In this document: one piece after another, positions 24,825 to 34,273 of the stretch
Numbering within the stretch: the stretch's first letter is position 1
How the letters are laid out: each line of letters starts with the position of its first letter
Origin: CAYOPZ01 sp964406005
Lineage (GTDB): Bacteria; Bacteroidota; Bacteroidia; Bacteroidales; SM23-62
Assembly: GCA_964406005.1 (NCBI GenBank)
Contig: CAYOPZ010000003.1
Span: 62,001 to 126,000 of the forward strand
Direction of reading: 5' to 3'
DNA: 64,000 nucleotides
Position numbers and translations under genes: made by a program
The notes under the pieces: model-generated
What the model saw: only the letters and a program-made list of their open reading frames with translations
Told to the model about the DNA's origin: nothing
Databases searched by the model: none

Positions 24825-26294
24825 TTAACGGCTGTAATTAGGGGCCTCGCGTGTGATCGTAACATCATGCGGGTGGCTTTCGATGATGCCGGAGTGGGTG
24901 ATCTTGACGAAACTGGCTTTCCTGAGTTCCGCTATCGTAGATGTTCCGCAGTAACCCATTCCTGCACGCAAACCGCCTATCAACTGATACACCACTTCCG
25001 AAAGCGTACCTTTGTAGGGAACTCTTGCTGCAATGCCTTCCGGTACGAGTTTATTGATGTCGTCCTCGGCATCCTGAAAATACCTGTCATTGGATCCCTT
25101 TTGCATGGCTTCAATGGACCCCATGCCACGGTACGATTTGTATTTTCTCCCGTTATAAATGATGGTTTCCCCCGGCGATTCCTCCACGCCGGCAAAAAGC
25201 GCTCCGGTCATGATACTGTGTGCACCGGCAGCAAGCGCCTTGACAATATCTCCCGAGTAACGTATGCCTCCGTCTGCAATGACCGGAACACCGGATCCTT
25301 CAGCCGCCTTTGCGACATCGTATATGGCCGTAAGCTGTGGAATGCCAACGCCGGCAATTACCCTGGTTGTGCAGATTGAGCCCGGACCTACGCCCACCTT
25401 CATTGCATCGACACCTGCTTCGATGAGATCCCTGGCCGCGTCCGAAGTGCCAATGTTCCCTACGATAAAGTCAATTTTGTCCGTGATCTTTTTTGCGTTT
25501 TTCAGGGTGTCTATCACTCCCCTGGTATGCCCGTGCGCAGTATCGATAATCACTGCATCCACACCGGCTTCAATCAGGGCTTCTATCCGTTCATTTGCAT
25601 CGAGAGTAACACCGACAGCTGCAGCAACCCGCAGCCTTCCCTGGGCATCCTTGCAGGAATTGGGCCGGTCCTTTGATTTTGTAATGTCTTTGTAGGTGAT
25701 CAATCCGATCAAATGGTTCTGGTTATCCACCACCGGCAGCTTTTCGATCTTATGTTTCTGCAGGATATCAGCCGCCTGAACCAGATCTGTTTTCTGAGAT
25801 GTGGTTATGATATTGTCGCGGGTCATCACTTCACTGACGGGTCTGCTCATTTTTGTCTCGAAGCGAAGGTCACGGTTGGTTACGATCCCGATCAGTTTCC
25901 TTTTGTCATCCACCACGGGGATTCCGCCGATCTTGTATTCCTGCATAATCATCAGCGCATCGGCAATGGTTCCGTCTTCAAGGATTGTGATGGGATCGAG
26001 GATCATGATGTTTTCAGCCCTCTTTACCTTGCGGACCTGCCGCGCCTGGTCCTCTATGCTCATGTTTTTATGGATTACACCGATGCCTCCTTCCCTGGCA
26101 ATGGCAATGGCCAGTTTGGCTTCCGTGACCGTATCCATGGCGGCGGAAACAATGGGTATTTTCATTTTGATGTTCCGGGAAAAGACGGTTTCGAGGTTTG
26201 CTTCCCGGGGCATGATTTCGGAATAGGAGGGGACGAGCAGAACATCGTCAAAGGTCAGTCCTTCCGATAATATTTTATCTTCCTGCAGGGACAT
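24825..26294 (-). CDS. guaB: IMP dehydrogenase
   Basis: A 489-residue enzyme that oxidises IMP to XMP with NAD+, the committed step to GMP. Two CBS domains lie at about residues 95-205 (IMILDPITILEDGTIADAL, VSEVMTRDNIITTSQ). The catalytic loop GPGSICTTRVIAGVG contains the nucleophilic Cys, and the flap motif and YRGMGSIEAM follow. Length and domain order are normal. It is expressed on the minus strand ahead of the foldase genes, with a 40-base gap that has its own promoter-like box, so it is probably a separate unit. Confidence 0.98.
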   Translation of the reverse strand: MSLQEDKILSEGLTFDDVLLVPSYSEIMPREANLETVFSRNIKMKIPIVSAAMDTVTEAKLAIAIAREGGIGVIHKNMSIEDQARQVRKVKRAENIMILDPITILEDGTIADALMIMQEYKIGGIPVVDDKRKLIGIVTNRDLRFETKMSRPVSEVMTRDNIITTSQKTDLVQAADILQKHKIEKLPVVDNQNHLIGLITYKDITKSKDRPNSCKDAQGRLRVAAAVGVTLDANERIEALIEAGVDAVIIDTAHGHTRGVIDTLKNAKKITDKIDFIVGNIGTSDAARDLIEAGVDAMKVGVGPGSICTTRVIAGVGIPQLTAIYDVAKAAEGSGVPVIADGGIRYSGDIVKALAAGAHSIMTGALFAGVEESPGETIIYNGRKYKSYRGMGSIEAMQKGSNDRYFQDAEDDINKLVPEGIAARVPYKGTLSEVVYQLIGGLRAGMGYCGTSTIAELRKASFVKITHSGIIESHPHDVTITREAPNYSR

Positions 26295-26367
26295 GACGGC
26301 GGATTTTAAAATTTAGCGAAAATACAAAAAAAATAGCGATATTGAAGGGAAAAGATCATCAAGAAAA

Positions 26368-28272
26368 GTGAATATCTATCAGCAGATATTGAACCGTTAC
26401 TGGGGATTTTCGGATTTCCGGCCCATTCAGGAGGATGTCATTAAATCGGTTGCAGCCGGTCATGATACCCTGGGCTTGTTGCCCACAGGCGGCGGGAAAT
26501 CCATTACATTCCAGGTGCCGGCTCTGGCGGGAAACGGAATGTGCCTTGTCATCACACCCTTGATCGCATTGATGAAAGACCAGGTGGAAAAGCTGAACCA
26601 CATGGGCATAAAGGCGCTGGCCGTACATTCAGGATTGTCAGCAGATGAGATAGATACATGCCTGAACAATGCCGTTTACGGGAATTTTAAATTCCTGTAT
26701 ATTTCTCCCGAGCGCATTGAAACAGAAATATTCCGGATCCGGCTGACCCGGATGAACATATCGCTTGTCGCCGTTGATGAGGCACATTGCATTTCACAGT
26801 GGGGGTATGATTTCAGGCCTTCCTATCTGAAAATCGTCCGGCTCCGTGAGTACCTGCCCGGGATTCCTTTTCTTGCACTCACTGCAACAGCTACAGCGGA
26901 TGTCGTTGAGGACATTCAGGAAAAACTGAAATTTAAAAGGAAAAACGTGCTCCGGAGCAGTTTCGAACGCAGGAACCTTGCATACACGGTGAAACAGGCA
27001 GAGGACAAGCAAAGGTACCTTCTGGATGCACTCCCGGACCTGAAGGGCACGGGCATCATTTATGCCAGGAGCAGGAGAAAGACCAGGGAACTGGCACAGT
27101 TACTGCAATCGAACCGGATATCCGCGGACTACTATCATGCCGGACTCCGCCAGGATATCCGTAACCGGAAACAGAACGAATGGATGGCCGGCAGGATCCG
27201 CATCCTTGTTGCCACCAATGCATTCGGCATGGGGATCGACAAAGCGGATGTCAGGTTTGTGATCCATGTGGATCTGCCGGATTCCATAGAATCCTATTTC
27301 CAGGAAGCAGGGCGGGCAGGGAGGGACAATAAGCCGGCCCATGCCATTTTGTTGTATTCCCCGGCAGATAAAAAAACGCTTGAAAAAAGGGTGGAAGCAA
27401 ACTACCCGGAGACAGAACAGATCAAACAAATATACAGGTCTCTCGGGAACCATTACCAGCTGCCCGTCGGAACGGGTAAGAACCAGGCGTTCGATTTTCA
27501 TATTGCGGATTTTGCAGCCCGTTACAGGTTGTCTGTAATGACGATTTACAGCAGTTTGAAATTCCTCCAGATGGAGGGATACATTGAACTGACCGAAGAG
27601 ATATATAATCCTTCCAGGATCAAATTTCAGGCCGGCAGGAATGAACTGTACAGGTTCCAGATCGCCAATGCGGATTTTGATGCCTTCATAAAACTTCTTC
27701 TGAGATCATATTCCGGAGTATTTACCGATTACGTAGCCATTTATGAGAGCGTGCTGGCCAGGCAGGCCGGCGTGGAGCCGGAGCTGATACTGCAATACCT
27801 GAAACGCCTCAATGCAATGGGCATCATACGGTATATACCTCAGAAAAGGACCCCTGTGATCATCTTTACGGAAGAGCGCCTGGACGTAAAATCCCTTCGC
27901 CTGAGCAAGGCACACTATGCGGAAAGGAAGCAGCAGTATATAAAAAGACTTAAGGCCCTGCTGGAATATGCCTCGACGGCCGGTACCTGCAGGAGTCTTT
28001 TCCTTCTCGCTTATTTCGGGGAGAAGGGAAAATCCCGTTGCGGACAGTGTGATGTTTGCATGAAAAACGATAATCTGGATATCAGCCGCTATGAGTTCGA
28101 CCATGTACAGGAGAAAATCAAGACCCTGCTTCGGGAGAAGCCCAGATCCCTTGAAAACCTTGTACGGGAACTGCCCCGGCCTGAAGAGAAATCCATTCAG
28201 GTGATCCGCTGGCTGATAGACCATAACAGAATCCTGCACCGGCCTGACGAAAGCCTGTGCTGGGAGAACTAG
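26368..28272 (+). CDS. recQ: ATP-dependent DNA helicase RecQ
   Basis: A 634-residue 3'-5' helicase. Motif 0 is GFSDFRPIQED, Walker A is TGGGKS (K44), motif II is DEAH (137-140) within VDEAHCISQWGYDFRPSY, and motif VI is QEAGRAGRD. A zinc-binding RQC subdomain with the CGQCDVC cysteines is present, followed by a weak winged-helix-like tail, but no clear HRDC domain is seen. The start is GTG, just before NIYQQILNRYWGF, where the family homology begins. It is divergent from guaB and followed 78 bases later by a WRN-type exonuclease gene. Confidence 0.95.
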   Translation: MNIYQQILNRYWGFSDFRPIQEDVIKSVAAGHDTLGLLPTGGGKSITFQVPALAGNGMCLVITPLIALMKDQVEKLNHMGIKALAVHSGLSADEIDTCLNNAVYGNFKFLYISPERIETEIFRIRLTRMNISLVAVDEAHCISQWGYDFRPSYLKIVRLREYLPGIPFLALTATATADVVEDIQEKLKFKRKNVLRSSFERRNLAYTVKQAEDKQRYLLDALPDLKGTGIIYARSRRKTRELAQLLQSNRISADYYHAGLRQDIRNRKQNEWMAGRIRILVATNAFGMGIDKADVRFVIHVDLPDSIESYFQEAGRAGRDNKPAHAILLYSPADKKTLEKRVEANYPETEQIKQIYRSLGNHYQLPVGTGKNQAFDFHIADFAARYRLSVMTIYSSLKFLQMEGYIELTEEIYNPSRIKFQAGRNELYRFQIANADFDAFIKLLLRSYSGVFTDYVAIYESVLARQAGVEPELILQYLKRLNAMGIIRYIPQKRTPVIIFTEERLDVKSLRLSKAHYAERKQQYIKRLKALLEYASTAGTCRSLFLLAYFGEKGKSRCGQCDVCMKNDNLDISRYEFDHVQEKIKTLLREKPRSLENLVRELPRPEEKSIQVIRWLIDHNRILHRPDESLCWEN

Positions 28273-28350
28273 AAGCAATCCCGTATGCCCGGGTTTGGCC
28301 GCATTGCACAATTTCTTTTTCTTTGTGTAGTTTTTGAGTATGCTTAACCC

Positions 28351-28941
28351 ATGTTCATTCCTACCATAGATAATAAGGAACTTGAAAAATTACCGCTCGG
28401 CAGATTTTCAGGCAGCATTCGGTTTATCGATACCCTGCCGGAGGTACGGAAATATACCCCCCTGCTGATGCAGGAAAGGCTGCTTGGATTTGATACGGAA
28501 ACCAGGCCGTCCTTCAAAAAAGGCAGGCAGAACCGGATTTCCATTCTTCAACTGGCCACGCGGTTTCATGCCTTTCTCTTTCGCGTTGCCTCGGTGGGTC
28601 TTCCCGACGAAATCATCCGGCTTTTCGAAGACAGGGATATCATCAAGGTGGGTGCAGCCGTGCACGATGACCTGCTGGAACTTCAGAAGATCCGGTCATT
28701 TACACCCGCAGGGTTTCTTGATCTTCAGAAATATGTGGGTGCCTTCGGTATTGAAAGCAAGGGGCTGAGTAAAATGGCCGGGATCGTCCTGGGATTCAGA
28801 ATATCAAAGTCCCAGCAGGTCTCCAACTGGGAAGCGTATCCTCTGACGGATGCACAGAAAGCTTACGCTGCAACAGATGCCTGGGTCTGCTGCCGGATCT
28901 ATGAGGAATTGCAGGGGAAGCACAGAGCGAACCCGGGATAA
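28351..28941 (+). CDS. DEDDy 3'-5' exonuclease (RNase D/WRN-exonuclease type)
   Basis: A 196-residue exonuclease domain. Motif I is GFDTETRPSF (D48, E50), motif II lies in VGAAVHDDLLEL, and motif III is YAATDAWVCCRIYEEL, the YxxxD form of the DEDDy class. QNRISILQLAT is typical of the WRN/RNase D branch. It has no HRDC domain and is shorter than RNase D, so a DNA or RNA 3' trimming role resembling the WRN exonuclease is inferred. Its position just after recQ recreates as neighbours the two activities that are fused in human WRN. Confidence 0.9.
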   Translation: MFIPTIDNKELEKLPLGRFSGSIRFIDTLPEVRKYTPLLMQERLLGFDTETRPSFKKGRQNRISILQLATRFHAFLFRVASVGLPDEIIRLFEDRDIIKVGAAVHDDLLELQKIRSFTPAGFLDLQKYVGAFGIESKGLSKMAGIVLGFRISKSQQVSNWEAYPLTDAQKAYAATDAWVCCRIYEELQGKHRANPG

Positions 28942-28984
28942 TACATACAAATTTTACTTACATTTACATAAGCATAATCAGGAT

Positions 28985-30145
28985 ATGCAGTCCATGGTCC
29001 AGTCAAAAAATAAAACAGCTACTGTACTGTATGTAGATGACCTGCAGACCAACCTTGTACTTTTCGAGGCAACATTTGCAAATGATTTCAATATCATCCT
29101 TGCCGAATCCGCCCGGAAAGCCCTTGAAATAATGAAGGAACATGAGATACAGGTACTGGTCACCGACCAGCGCATGCCGGACATGACAGGTACGGAACTG
29201 CTTCAGGAGGTCGCGGAAAAATATCCTGAAACAAGAAGGTTTCTGCTGACTGCATATACGGATTTTGAAACTGTGGTGGAAGCTGTCAACAAGGGACACA
29301 TTCATGGTTATATCAACAAACCCCTGCAGGTTGACGAGATACGCCTGACCATCAATAATTCGCTTGAGGTGTATTACCTGCGCCAAAAAAACAACCAGAT
29401 ACTCGAAGAGCTTGAAAAAGCGAATGCGGAGTTGCTCAACCTTGACGAACTGAAAACAGGGCTCATTAAAGTGATCAGCCATGAAATAAGGGATCCGCTC
29501 AACAGGATCATGGGGACCCTTCACATGCTGAAAGATAAGATAGAGTCCAGTGATCTCATCCAGGTGATCAATGTTCTGGACAACTCGGTTTCGAAGCTGG
29601 AAGACTTTTCCAGCATGGCCGAACAGATATCCATCCTGAAATCCCCGGATCACAAACTGAAGGAAGAAGAGGTAAAAATAAACCAGTTGATCGAGTACGG
29701 CCTTATGGAGGCAAGGGGGGAAATGCAGGAGAAATCCCTGAAGCTTGACCTGCAGAATAAAGCGGCAAAAAGTACTGTACGCGGGGACATGCAACTGCTG
29801 GTCGGTTGTCTTGCGAACCTTGTAAAAAACGGCATAGACCATACCCATAACGGGGAAACACTTACCATCAGGACCACTCAGAATAAGGAAGAGATCAGGT
29901 GCGAGATCATCGACGGGGGCAGTGAATATTCCGACTCCCTCCTGGAACAACTGGAAGGGCAGTTCACGGACCGCGGCAACAAACTGAATCTGAACCTGGG
30001 GATTGAACTGGGTCTTGCCCAAATGATCATGGAAGCGCACGGGGGCCGCATCGTTTTTTCAAGAACCGGGGACAACGGGGCTACCTTCAGCATGGTATTC
30101 AATAATACAGATCCTTCCCGCCAGGAATCCCAGCACCATGAATGA
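28985..30145 (+). CDS. Receiver domain / histidine kinase protein
   Basis: A 386-residue cytoplasmic protein with reversed order. An N-terminal receiver (VDD 17-19, phosphoacceptor D61 in TDQRMPD, K112 in YINKP) is joined by a coiled coil (NNQILEELEKANAELLNLDEL) to a DHp/ATPase module. H166 lies in ISHEIRDPLNRIMG and the N-box is LANLVKNGIDHT. The G1 box is degenerate (IIDGGSEYSD instead of DxGxG) and G2 reads LGIELGLAQM, so ATP binding may be weak. There are no membrane helices or DNA-binding domain. Its last 8 bases overlap the ABC transporter start, implying a joint function. I start at MQSMVQSKN because the receiver begins there. Confidence 0.86.
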   Translation: MQSMVQSKNKTATVLYVDDLQTNLVLFEATFANDFNIILAESARKALEIMKEHEIQVLVTDQRMPDMTGTELLQEVAEKYPETRRFLLTAYTDFETVVEAVNKGHIHGYINKPLQVDEIRLTINNSLEVYYLRQKNNQILEELEKANAELLNLDELKTGLIKVISHEIRDPLNRIMGTLHMLKDKIESSDLIQVINVLDNSVSKLEDFSSMAEQISILKSPDHKLKEEEVKINQLIEYGLMEARGEMQEKSLKLDLQNKAAKSTVRGDMQLLVGCLANLVKNGIDHTHNGETLTIRTTQNKEEIRCEIIDGGSEYSDSLLEQLEGQFTDRGNKLNLNLGIELGLAQMIMEAHGGRIVFSRTGDNGATFSMVFNNTDPSRQESQHHE

Positions 30146-33100
30146 ATCCATGCTCAATTCACTGATGCAGCTGTTCGCCATCACGGCAAACATCAGCAAG
30201 GAAGCCGTACATGGACTTGCAAGGAACTTTGTGGAGTCTTATCTCACAAGGCAGTTCAGTCCGAAGCTGGCGGAGAAATACCTGCTTGTCTTTGACGAAT
30301 ACTTCAAGGAGTACGATTCTGTGGAACAAGGGGATAAGAGCAAGAAGTTATCCGCGCTTTCCGTAAGGGTGCTCAGCATATGCAGACAGATCAATAACGA
30401 GCTCCATATGCGCCATCGTTTCCATATATTGCTCAGCCTGATTCAGTTTGCCAGGTATTTTAAAGAGGCTTCCTCCAGCACTTCGGGGTATGCCAGTGCA
30501 ATCGGAGATGCCGTCAGAACGGTTTCGGACGGCCTGTTGATCACCGGGGAGGAATTTGCAAACTGCAACGCTTTCATTGTTGACAAGTTCTATAATGTGC
30601 CCGACAAGGAAAACCTGCTCGTGATCAGCGACGATCCGGGCTTCATGTTCACAGAGATCAGACACCTTCAGAAGGACGGCCTGTCCGGTCAGATATTTGT
30701 ACTTCGCATCCTGCGTGCGGAAACATACCTTATCAGATATATTGGAAAAGACAGGCTGGAACTTGCAGGAAAGCATGTATTTCCGAGGCACGTCTATTTT
30801 CTGCCCAAGGGTTCTTCCATTAAGGGAGAGCGTTTTACGCCCATATATTTCAGCGATATCGTATCCGGTTTTCTGAAGGACGAGGAAGGGGGGCGCGTGG
30901 ATTTCCTGGCAAAGGACATAGAATTCCGTTTCAGGAACTCCGCCAACGGCATACGGAAGTTCAGTTTCCATGGGAAATCGGGACAACTTACGGGCATCAT
31001 GGGAGGAAGCGGGACGGGGAAATCCACTCTTTTAAAGGTATTGAGCGGTTCCCTCAAGCTGAATGCCGGTGATATTTATATCAACGGGCACAATCTCGCA
31101 GAGGAGAAGAAGGAACTGGACGGCATGATCGGATTCATCCCGCAGGATGATCTATTGCTTGAAGAACTGACCGTGTACCAGAATCTTTATTTCAATGCCA
31201 GACTGTGCCTTGACGGCCATTCGGAAGCTGAACTGGATGAAAAGGTGAAAAGCCTGCTGGCAGAGCTGGGCCTTTTCGAGTCCAGGGATCTGAAGGTGGG
31301 ATCCCCTCTAAATAATCTCATCAGCGGCGGACAGCGGAAAAGATTGAATATAGCGCTGGAGCTGATAAGGGAGCCTCATATCCTGTTCGTGGACGAACCG
31401 ACTTCCGGCCTTTCTTCCACGGATTCCGAAACGGTTATGCAGTTGCTTAAAGCACAGGCGTTGAAAGGAAAACTGGTACTTGTCAATATTCACCAACCCT
31501 CTTCGGATATTTTCAAGATGCTCGATCATCTGGTGGTTCTGGATAAGGGGGGATACCCGGTCTATTCGGGAAATCCCGTGGAAGGCATTATTTATTTCAA
31601 GCAGCTGGTCCGGAGGGTGGATGCAGGAGAAAGCGAGTGCCAGACATGCGGCAATACCAATCCCGAGGAAATACTCCAGATTATAGAGTCACGCGATATC
31701 GATGAATTCGGGGAGTTTACCAGCAAAAGGAAAACCCCTCCCGGGTCATGGTATGAAAAGTACGTTGAAAAAATCCAGTCAAAACAGGATTTTTCCCTTG
31801 AACAGAGCAATGTTCCCGGGAGCCTGTTCAGTACCCCGGGAGGCCTGCGGCAGTTCGTGATTTTCTTTAAGCGGAACCTGCTTTCGAAGATGGCAGACAG
31901 GCAGTACATCCTGGTTTCTCTCCTGGTGTCCCCCATACTGGCGGTCATACTCGGATATTTTACAAAATTTATCAGCGGCAACGGTGAAGATCCCCATGCC
32001 TATGTCTTCAGCCAGAATGAAAACATTCCGGCCTATCTTTTCATGAGTGTGATCGTTGCGCTTTTTCTCGGACTCATAGTCAGCTCGGAAGAGATCATCA
32101 AAGACCGGAAGATCCTGGCCCGTGAATCTTTTCTGCATTTAAGCAGGACATCCTATCTGCTGTCCAAAGTGGCCTTCCTCTTTATACTCTCAGCCGTACA
32201 GATGTTTTTGTTCACAGGGATCGGGAATGCCATTCTCGAGATCCGGGGAATGACTTTTTCCTACTGGCTCATTCTGTTTTCAAGCGCCTGTTTTGCCAAT
32301 GTGCTCGGGCTGAATATCTCTGACGGGCTCAGGTCGGTGGTGGCCATTTACATCGTGGTTCCTTTCCTTCTCGTTCCCCAGATACTGCTGGCAGGTGTCA
32401 TCGTGAAGTTTGACAAGCTGCACTACAAGGTATCGTCGCATGAGCATGTTCCACTGGTTGGGGATCTTATGGCATCCAGGTGGGCCTACGAGGCACTTGC
32501 CGTGAACCAGTTCGAAGAAAACCGTTACCAGAAGTATTTTTTTGACATAGACATGCGGGAGAGCAATGTCACCTATGATTTGCAATTCCTGGCTCCCGCG
32601 TTGATCCAGAGGCTGGAAGACGTGCGCGGGCTCGCACAGCAGCATCCCGGTCATCCCGATATCCCGGGAGACCTGGAAATCATTCGCAACGGGTTTGAAT
32701 CCATCTACCTGACCGCTGCATTTCCGGGGACCGCATCGCTCACGGAAGACCGTTTCAGTGTACAGCTGGCCGATTCGGCCATAGCCTGGCTGGAGGATTA
32801 CAGGTTAAGATTGAAGGATTACAGGGAAAAACTGGCTTACGAGCGGGACGCCATCTATGAAAACCTGAAGCACAGTCTTCCGGGCAGCGGGGACATCATC
32901 GACCTGAGAAGGAAGTATTACAATGAAAAACTGGCGGATTTTGTTTTAAACCGGGTTGATCTTCATAAAATCACCGAAGTGGAAGGGAGGCTTATAAGGA
33001 AAATGGAACCGGTTTACCAGTACCCCCTTTCCCGGTCGGGCAGGGCACAGTTCTATGCATCGGTCAAGGTCATCGGGGATAGCTACGTTCCCACCCTTGT

Positions 33101-33239
33101 TTTCAATGTGATCGCGTTGTGGCTGATGACACTTGTGTTCTACTTTTGCCTTCAAACGGGCCTTTTGCGCCGGGCTGTTGATCTTGCCGGGGTAATCCGG
33201 CACAGGGACAGAGGGGAGACCCGGAAGGAGACTGAGTAA
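30138..33239 (+). CDS. ABCG-type ABC transporter, ATPase-permease fusion with large external loop
   Basis: A 1033-residue half-transporter. Residues 1 to about 260 are an unrecognised, mainly helical cytoplasmic N-domain. The nucleotide-binding domain follows, with Walker A GGSGTGKST (K295), signature ISGGQRKR (395-402) and Walker B ILFVDEPTSGL (D419, E420). LEELTVYQNLYFNARL and the signature context resemble ABCG/White proteins. The permease has about five helices between residues 589 and 758, then an external segment of about 220 residues with coiled-coil character, and a last helix near 983-1010. The cargo is unknown. It is translationally coupled to the upstream sensor protein and followed by a lipoprotein and a secreted protein. 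Confidence 0.9.
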   Translation: MNESMLNSLMQLFAITANISKEAVHGLARNFVESYLTRQFSPKLAEKYLLVFDEYFKEYDSVEQGDKSKKLSALSVRVLSICRQINNELHMRHRFHILLSLIQFARYFKEASSSTSGYASAIGDAVRTVSDGLLITGEEFANCNAFIVDKFYNVPDKENLLVISDDPGFMFTEIRHLQKDGLSGQIFVLRILRAETYLIRYIGKDRLELAGKHVFPRHVYFLPKGSSIKGERFTPIYFSDIVSGFLKDEEGGRVDFLAKDIEFRFRNSANGIRKFSFHGKSGQLTGIMGGSGTGKSTLLKVLSGSLKLNAGDIYINGHNLAEEKKELDGMIGFIPQDDLLLEELTVYQNLYFNARLCLDGHSEAELDEKVKSLLAELGLFESRDLKVGSPLNNLISGGQRKRLNIALELIREPHILFVDEPTSGLSSTDSETVMQLLKAQALKGKLVLVNIHQPSSDIFKMLDHLVVLDKGGYPVYSGNPVEGIIYFKQLVRRVDAGESECQTCGNTNPEEILQIIESRDIDEFGEFTSKRKTPPGSWYEKYVEKIQSKQDFSLEQSNVPGSLFSTPGGLRQFVIFFKRNLLSKMADRQYILVSLLVSPILAVILGYFTKFISGNGEDPHAYVFSQNENIPAYLFMSVIVALFLGLIVSSEEIIKDRKILARESFLHLSRTSYLLSKVAFLFILSAVQMFLFTGIGNAILEIRGMTFSYWLILFSSACFANVLGLNISDGLRSVVAIYIVVPFLLVPQILLAGVIVKFDKLHYKVSSHEHVPLVGDLMASRWAYEALAVNQFEENRYQKYFFDIDMRESNVTYDLQFLAPALIQRLEDVRGLAQQHPGHPDIPGDLEIIRNGFESIYLTAAFPGTASLTEDRFSVQLADSAIAWLEDYRLRLKDYREKLAYERDAIYENLKHSLPGSGDIIDLRRKYYNEKLADFVLNRVDLHKITEVEGRLIRKMEPVYQYPLSRSGRAQFYASVKVIGDSYVPTLVFNVIALWLMTLVFYFCLQTGLLRRAVDLAGVIRHRDRGETRKETE

Positions 33240-33246
33240 ATTTTTA

Positions 33247-33254
33247 TATATTTG
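33247..33254 (+). promoter_or_regulatory. Putative -7 box upstream of the lipoprotein gene
   Basis: TATATTTG is an exact TAnnTTTG match beginning 7 bases after the ABC transporter stop. It suggests that the lipoprotein gene can be expressed separately from the sensor-transporter pair. Confidence 0.42.
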
Positions 33255-33352
33255 TTAAAAGACCGGCCGCAACCATGGATTTTGGTTTTGATGAACCTTT
33301 TCATCGCGGGCCAATATGTATATTGAAATTAAAACGTATGCAAATGAGAGCA

Positions 33353-34249
33353 ATGAAGATCAGTTCCTGTATCGGATTCCTTGCCATCCTCATACTGGTC
33401 GCAGGCGGATGTAAATCAGACAGCAAGGAGCGGAGGGAATCCGGATTGATGGATGAGGAAATAACCGGCATCCGTTCACAGATCGAGACCATCCAGAACG
33501 TCTATAATCTTTCTCCGTCACCGGCAGAGATGCTCAGTGTGATAGACATGGCTGATTTTACTTTCGACGGGGACCTGCTCAATCCCGCTGAAAATGTTGA
33601 AATGTACCTCGATACGAAAGCACAAACCCTGAACCTCGGCGTATATACTACGGACCTGGCATATGCAGCACTTTTCGGACGGCATGAAGAGACCCTGGAT
33701 TATCTGGATGCAGTACGGTCCCTGGCCGAGAATATCCGGGTTACAGGAGCCATTGATGAAGAAATGATTGAAAAGGCCAGGAACAATGTTGAGTATCTTG
33801 ATTCGCTGTTCGAAATATCCAATGAAGCTTTTGTCAACATGCTGTTTTTCTGTGAAAAGAACAACCGGCCCAATACCATTATAATGCTGTCGGCCGGTGC
33901 ATTTGTTGAAAGCCTTTACCTGGCAATAAGTATGGCCGGGGATTTCGAGAATTCCGGTCTCATCGTGCAGCACCTTGCCGAACAGAAATATGTCATTGAC
34001 AACCTCATACTGTTTGCAGAAAGTATTAAGGATCAAGATGCCAATGTGGCATCCGTGATCGAGGACATGAAACCCATAAGGGAAATTTACGGGAACCTTG
34101 AAATCAAAAGCGGATCCACTACCGTTACAAAGGAATCATCCAGCAAGCTGGTCATCGGCGGTGGGAGCCAGCCTACCCTGAGCCGGGAAGAATTTGAGAA
34201 CCTGGAAAGGGCCACACTGGAACTGCGGACCAAAATCATTGAAAGTTAA
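33353..34249 (+). CDS. Putative lipoprotein downstream of the ABCG transporter
   Basis: About 298 residues. The signal and lipobox are SCIGFLAILILVAGGCKSD, with Cys lipidation predicted. The mature part is helical and acidic (ETIQNVYNLSPSPAEMLSVIDMADFTF, YLDTKAQTLNLGVYTTDLAYAALFGRHEETLDYLDAV) and I recognise no enzyme motif. Two other in-frame ATG codons lie 9 and 15 bases upstream; I used the one directly before the signal peptide. It follows the exporter by about 110 bases and precedes a second exported protein, so it may be a periplasmic or outer-membrane component of the same system. Confidence 0.8.
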   Translation: MKISSCIGFLAILILVAGGCKSDSKERRESGLMDEEITGIRSQIETIQNVYNLSPSPAEMLSVIDMADFTFDGDLLNPAENVEMYLDTKAQTLNLGVYTTDLAYAALFGRHEETLDYLDAVRSLAENIRVTGAIDEEMIEKARNNVEYLDSLFEISNEAFVNMLFFCEKNNRPNTIIMLSAGAFVESLYLAISMAGDFENSGLIVQHLAEQKYVIDNLILFAESIKDQDANVASVIEDMKPIREIYGNLEIKSGSTTVTKESSSKLVIGGGSQPTLSREEFENLERATLELRTKIIES

Positions 34250-34273
34250 AACGATCAAAAACACATAGATATT

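Noticed and set aside
29003..30040. 345-codon minus-strand frame opposite the receiver-kinase gene
   Set aside because: Rich in Phe, His and Gln, as expected for an antisense shadow, and fully covered by a gene with intact receiver and H-box motifs.
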